Below the pieces are notes generated by a model that ran no database searches, was not told the origin of the DNA, and was given only the letters and a program-made list of their open reading frames with translations. The position numbers and the translations under genes are program-made. Below, in pieces: positions 63,579 to 64,000 of a stretch of 64,000 nt of DNA (its first letter is position 1; the number at the start of each line of letters is the position of its first letter). The DNA is from Lentibacter sp. XHP0401 (GTDB lineage: Bacteria > Pseudomonadota > Alphaproteobacteria > Rhodobacterales > Rhodobacteraceae): the NCBI RefSeq assembly GCF_025751535.1, contig NZ_JAOWLC010000002.1, forward strand, positions 124,001 to 188,000. Reading direction: 5' to 3'.

Positions 63579-64000
63579 GTGACACAGGTTTTCTTGTATG
63601 GAACACTGCGGCATATGGGCTTGTTGCAGATTGTTTTGGGGCATGTTCCCGAGGAAAGGCTAACGGCTGCCCGGTTGACTGGGCACTACGTCGCCAGAGC
63701 TGAAGGACGAGACTTTCCCTTGATTGTCGAGCGTGAAGGGAGCGAGGCCGAAGGCCTTTTATTGATAGATGTCACAGCGGAAGAAAAAACGCGGCTTGAT
63801 TACTACGAGCTTGGTTTTGGCTATGAGCTGAGAACGGTAAATGTGTCCGGAAGCGAGGCGCTTGTCTATTTCCCGCATGACGGGCTTTGGCAGCCTGCCG
63901 AACCTTGGAGTCTGGAGTATTGGAGCGAACATCACTGGCCCATCACACAGCATTCAGCACATGAGCTTATGGGACTTCTGGGGGAGGTGCCTGCGCGGGA
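63579..64000 (+). CDS. trgB: TrgB-like protein, N-terminal part (runs off the window)
   Basis: Open frame from GTG 63579 to the window edge, about 140 residues seen. It begins (V/M)TQVFLYGTLRHMGLLQIVLG, where YGTL is the gamma-glutamylcyclotransferase-like signature. LTGHYVARAEGRDFPLIV, EGLLLIDVTAEEKTRLDYYE and FPHDGLWQPAEPWSLEYW follow. TrgB proteins join such a domain to a C-terminal Nudix hydrolase, which would lie beyond the edge. TTAGGA precedes the start. Its position 23 bp after trgA supports the name. Confidence 0.75.
   Translation, partial: MTQVFLYGTLRHMGLLQIVLGHVPEERLTAARLTGHYVARAEGRDFPLIVEREGSEAEGLLLIDVTAEEKTRLDYYELGFGYELRTVNVSGSEALVYFPHDGLWQPAEPWSLEYWSEHHWPITQHSAHELMGLLGEVPAR

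Overview
The window looks like chromosomal DNA of a marine roseobacter (Alphaproteobacteria, Rhodobacteraceae). Support: LpxI instead of LpxH between lpxA and lpxB; a trpGDC-moaC-moeA cluster with trpE apart; the alphaproteobacterial F1-ATPase zeta subunit (DUF1476); a circularly permuted two-piece tmRNA; a split cobalamin-dependent methionine synthase; the DMSP demethylase pair dmdA-acuI; and a TrgA/TrgB-type tellurite locus beside a photolyase. I see no insertion sequence, prophage, integrase, CRISPR array or rRNA operon. Nearly all of the window is densely packed core genome.

Layout. 1-2.9 kb: lipid A genes lpxA-lpxI-lpxB. 2.9-6.9 kb (minus): trpG-trpD-trpC-moaC-moeA. 7-12.5 kb: a YibQ-type polysaccharide deacetylase, an rRNA pseudouridine synthase, trpE and ppiD. 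12.6-16.4 kb (minus): fabI, two LysE exporters, gpt and an aminotransferase. 16.5-19.1 kb: pdxH, a double cold-shock protein, a DUF192 protein and glk. 19.2-21.5 kb (minus): a small 'virulence factor' protein, metF and a methyl-THF:corrinoid methyltransferase. 21.8-28.7 kb: a sulfotransferase, ppx, rlmE, glpD-glpK and a cation efflux gene. 28.8-32.9 kb: a CAU-anticodon tRNA, purM-purN, rnd, a lipoprotein and sufE. 33-35.6 kb (minus): homocysteine methyltransferase, corrinoid protein and DUF1638. 35.8-38 kb: zeta subunit, purC-purS-purQ. 38.1-44.4 kb: dctB-dctD and RNase E with a structured leader. 44.4-48.2 kb: tusA, ccdA, a membrane alpha/beta-hydrolase and a cytochrome P450. 48.5-52.2 kb (minus): RHH protein, DUF4169, fumC, sspB and a chromate transporter. 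52.4-52.7 kb: permuted ssrA. 52.8-60.2 kb: a GntR repressor divergent from DUF2182-DUF1326-dmdA-acuI, then a HIT protein, a universal stress protein and a BCCT transporter. 60.3-64 kb: a NifS-like enzyme, photolyase, trgA and the start of trgB.

How the genes work together. The folate/B12 methyl branch is divided between two loci about 11 kb apart. MetF makes methyl-THF, the methyltransferase passes the methyl to the corrinoid protein, and the homocysteine methyltransferase makes methionine. DmdA also delivers a methyl group to THF from DMSP, so the DMSP operon feeds the same pool. AcuI detoxifies the acryloyl-CoA formed by DMSP cleavage, and the nearby BCCT carrier is a plausible DMSP/betaine importer.

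The observations I rate highest are: (i) the permuted ssrA with a readable tag ending ANDNRAPMAMAA, which overlaps spurious ORFs; (ii) two near-identical GntR-type operator sites between the repressor and the dmdA operon; (iii) a DctD-like regulator without the sigma-54 GAFTGA loop; and (iv) the split methionine synthase with DUF1638 and a 'virulence factor' protein as possible accessory parts. None is an unmistakably new system. The DUF2182/DUF1326/dmdA coupling and the hydrolase-P450 pair are the least explained gene sets. All functions are read from motifs and context; no database search was possible.
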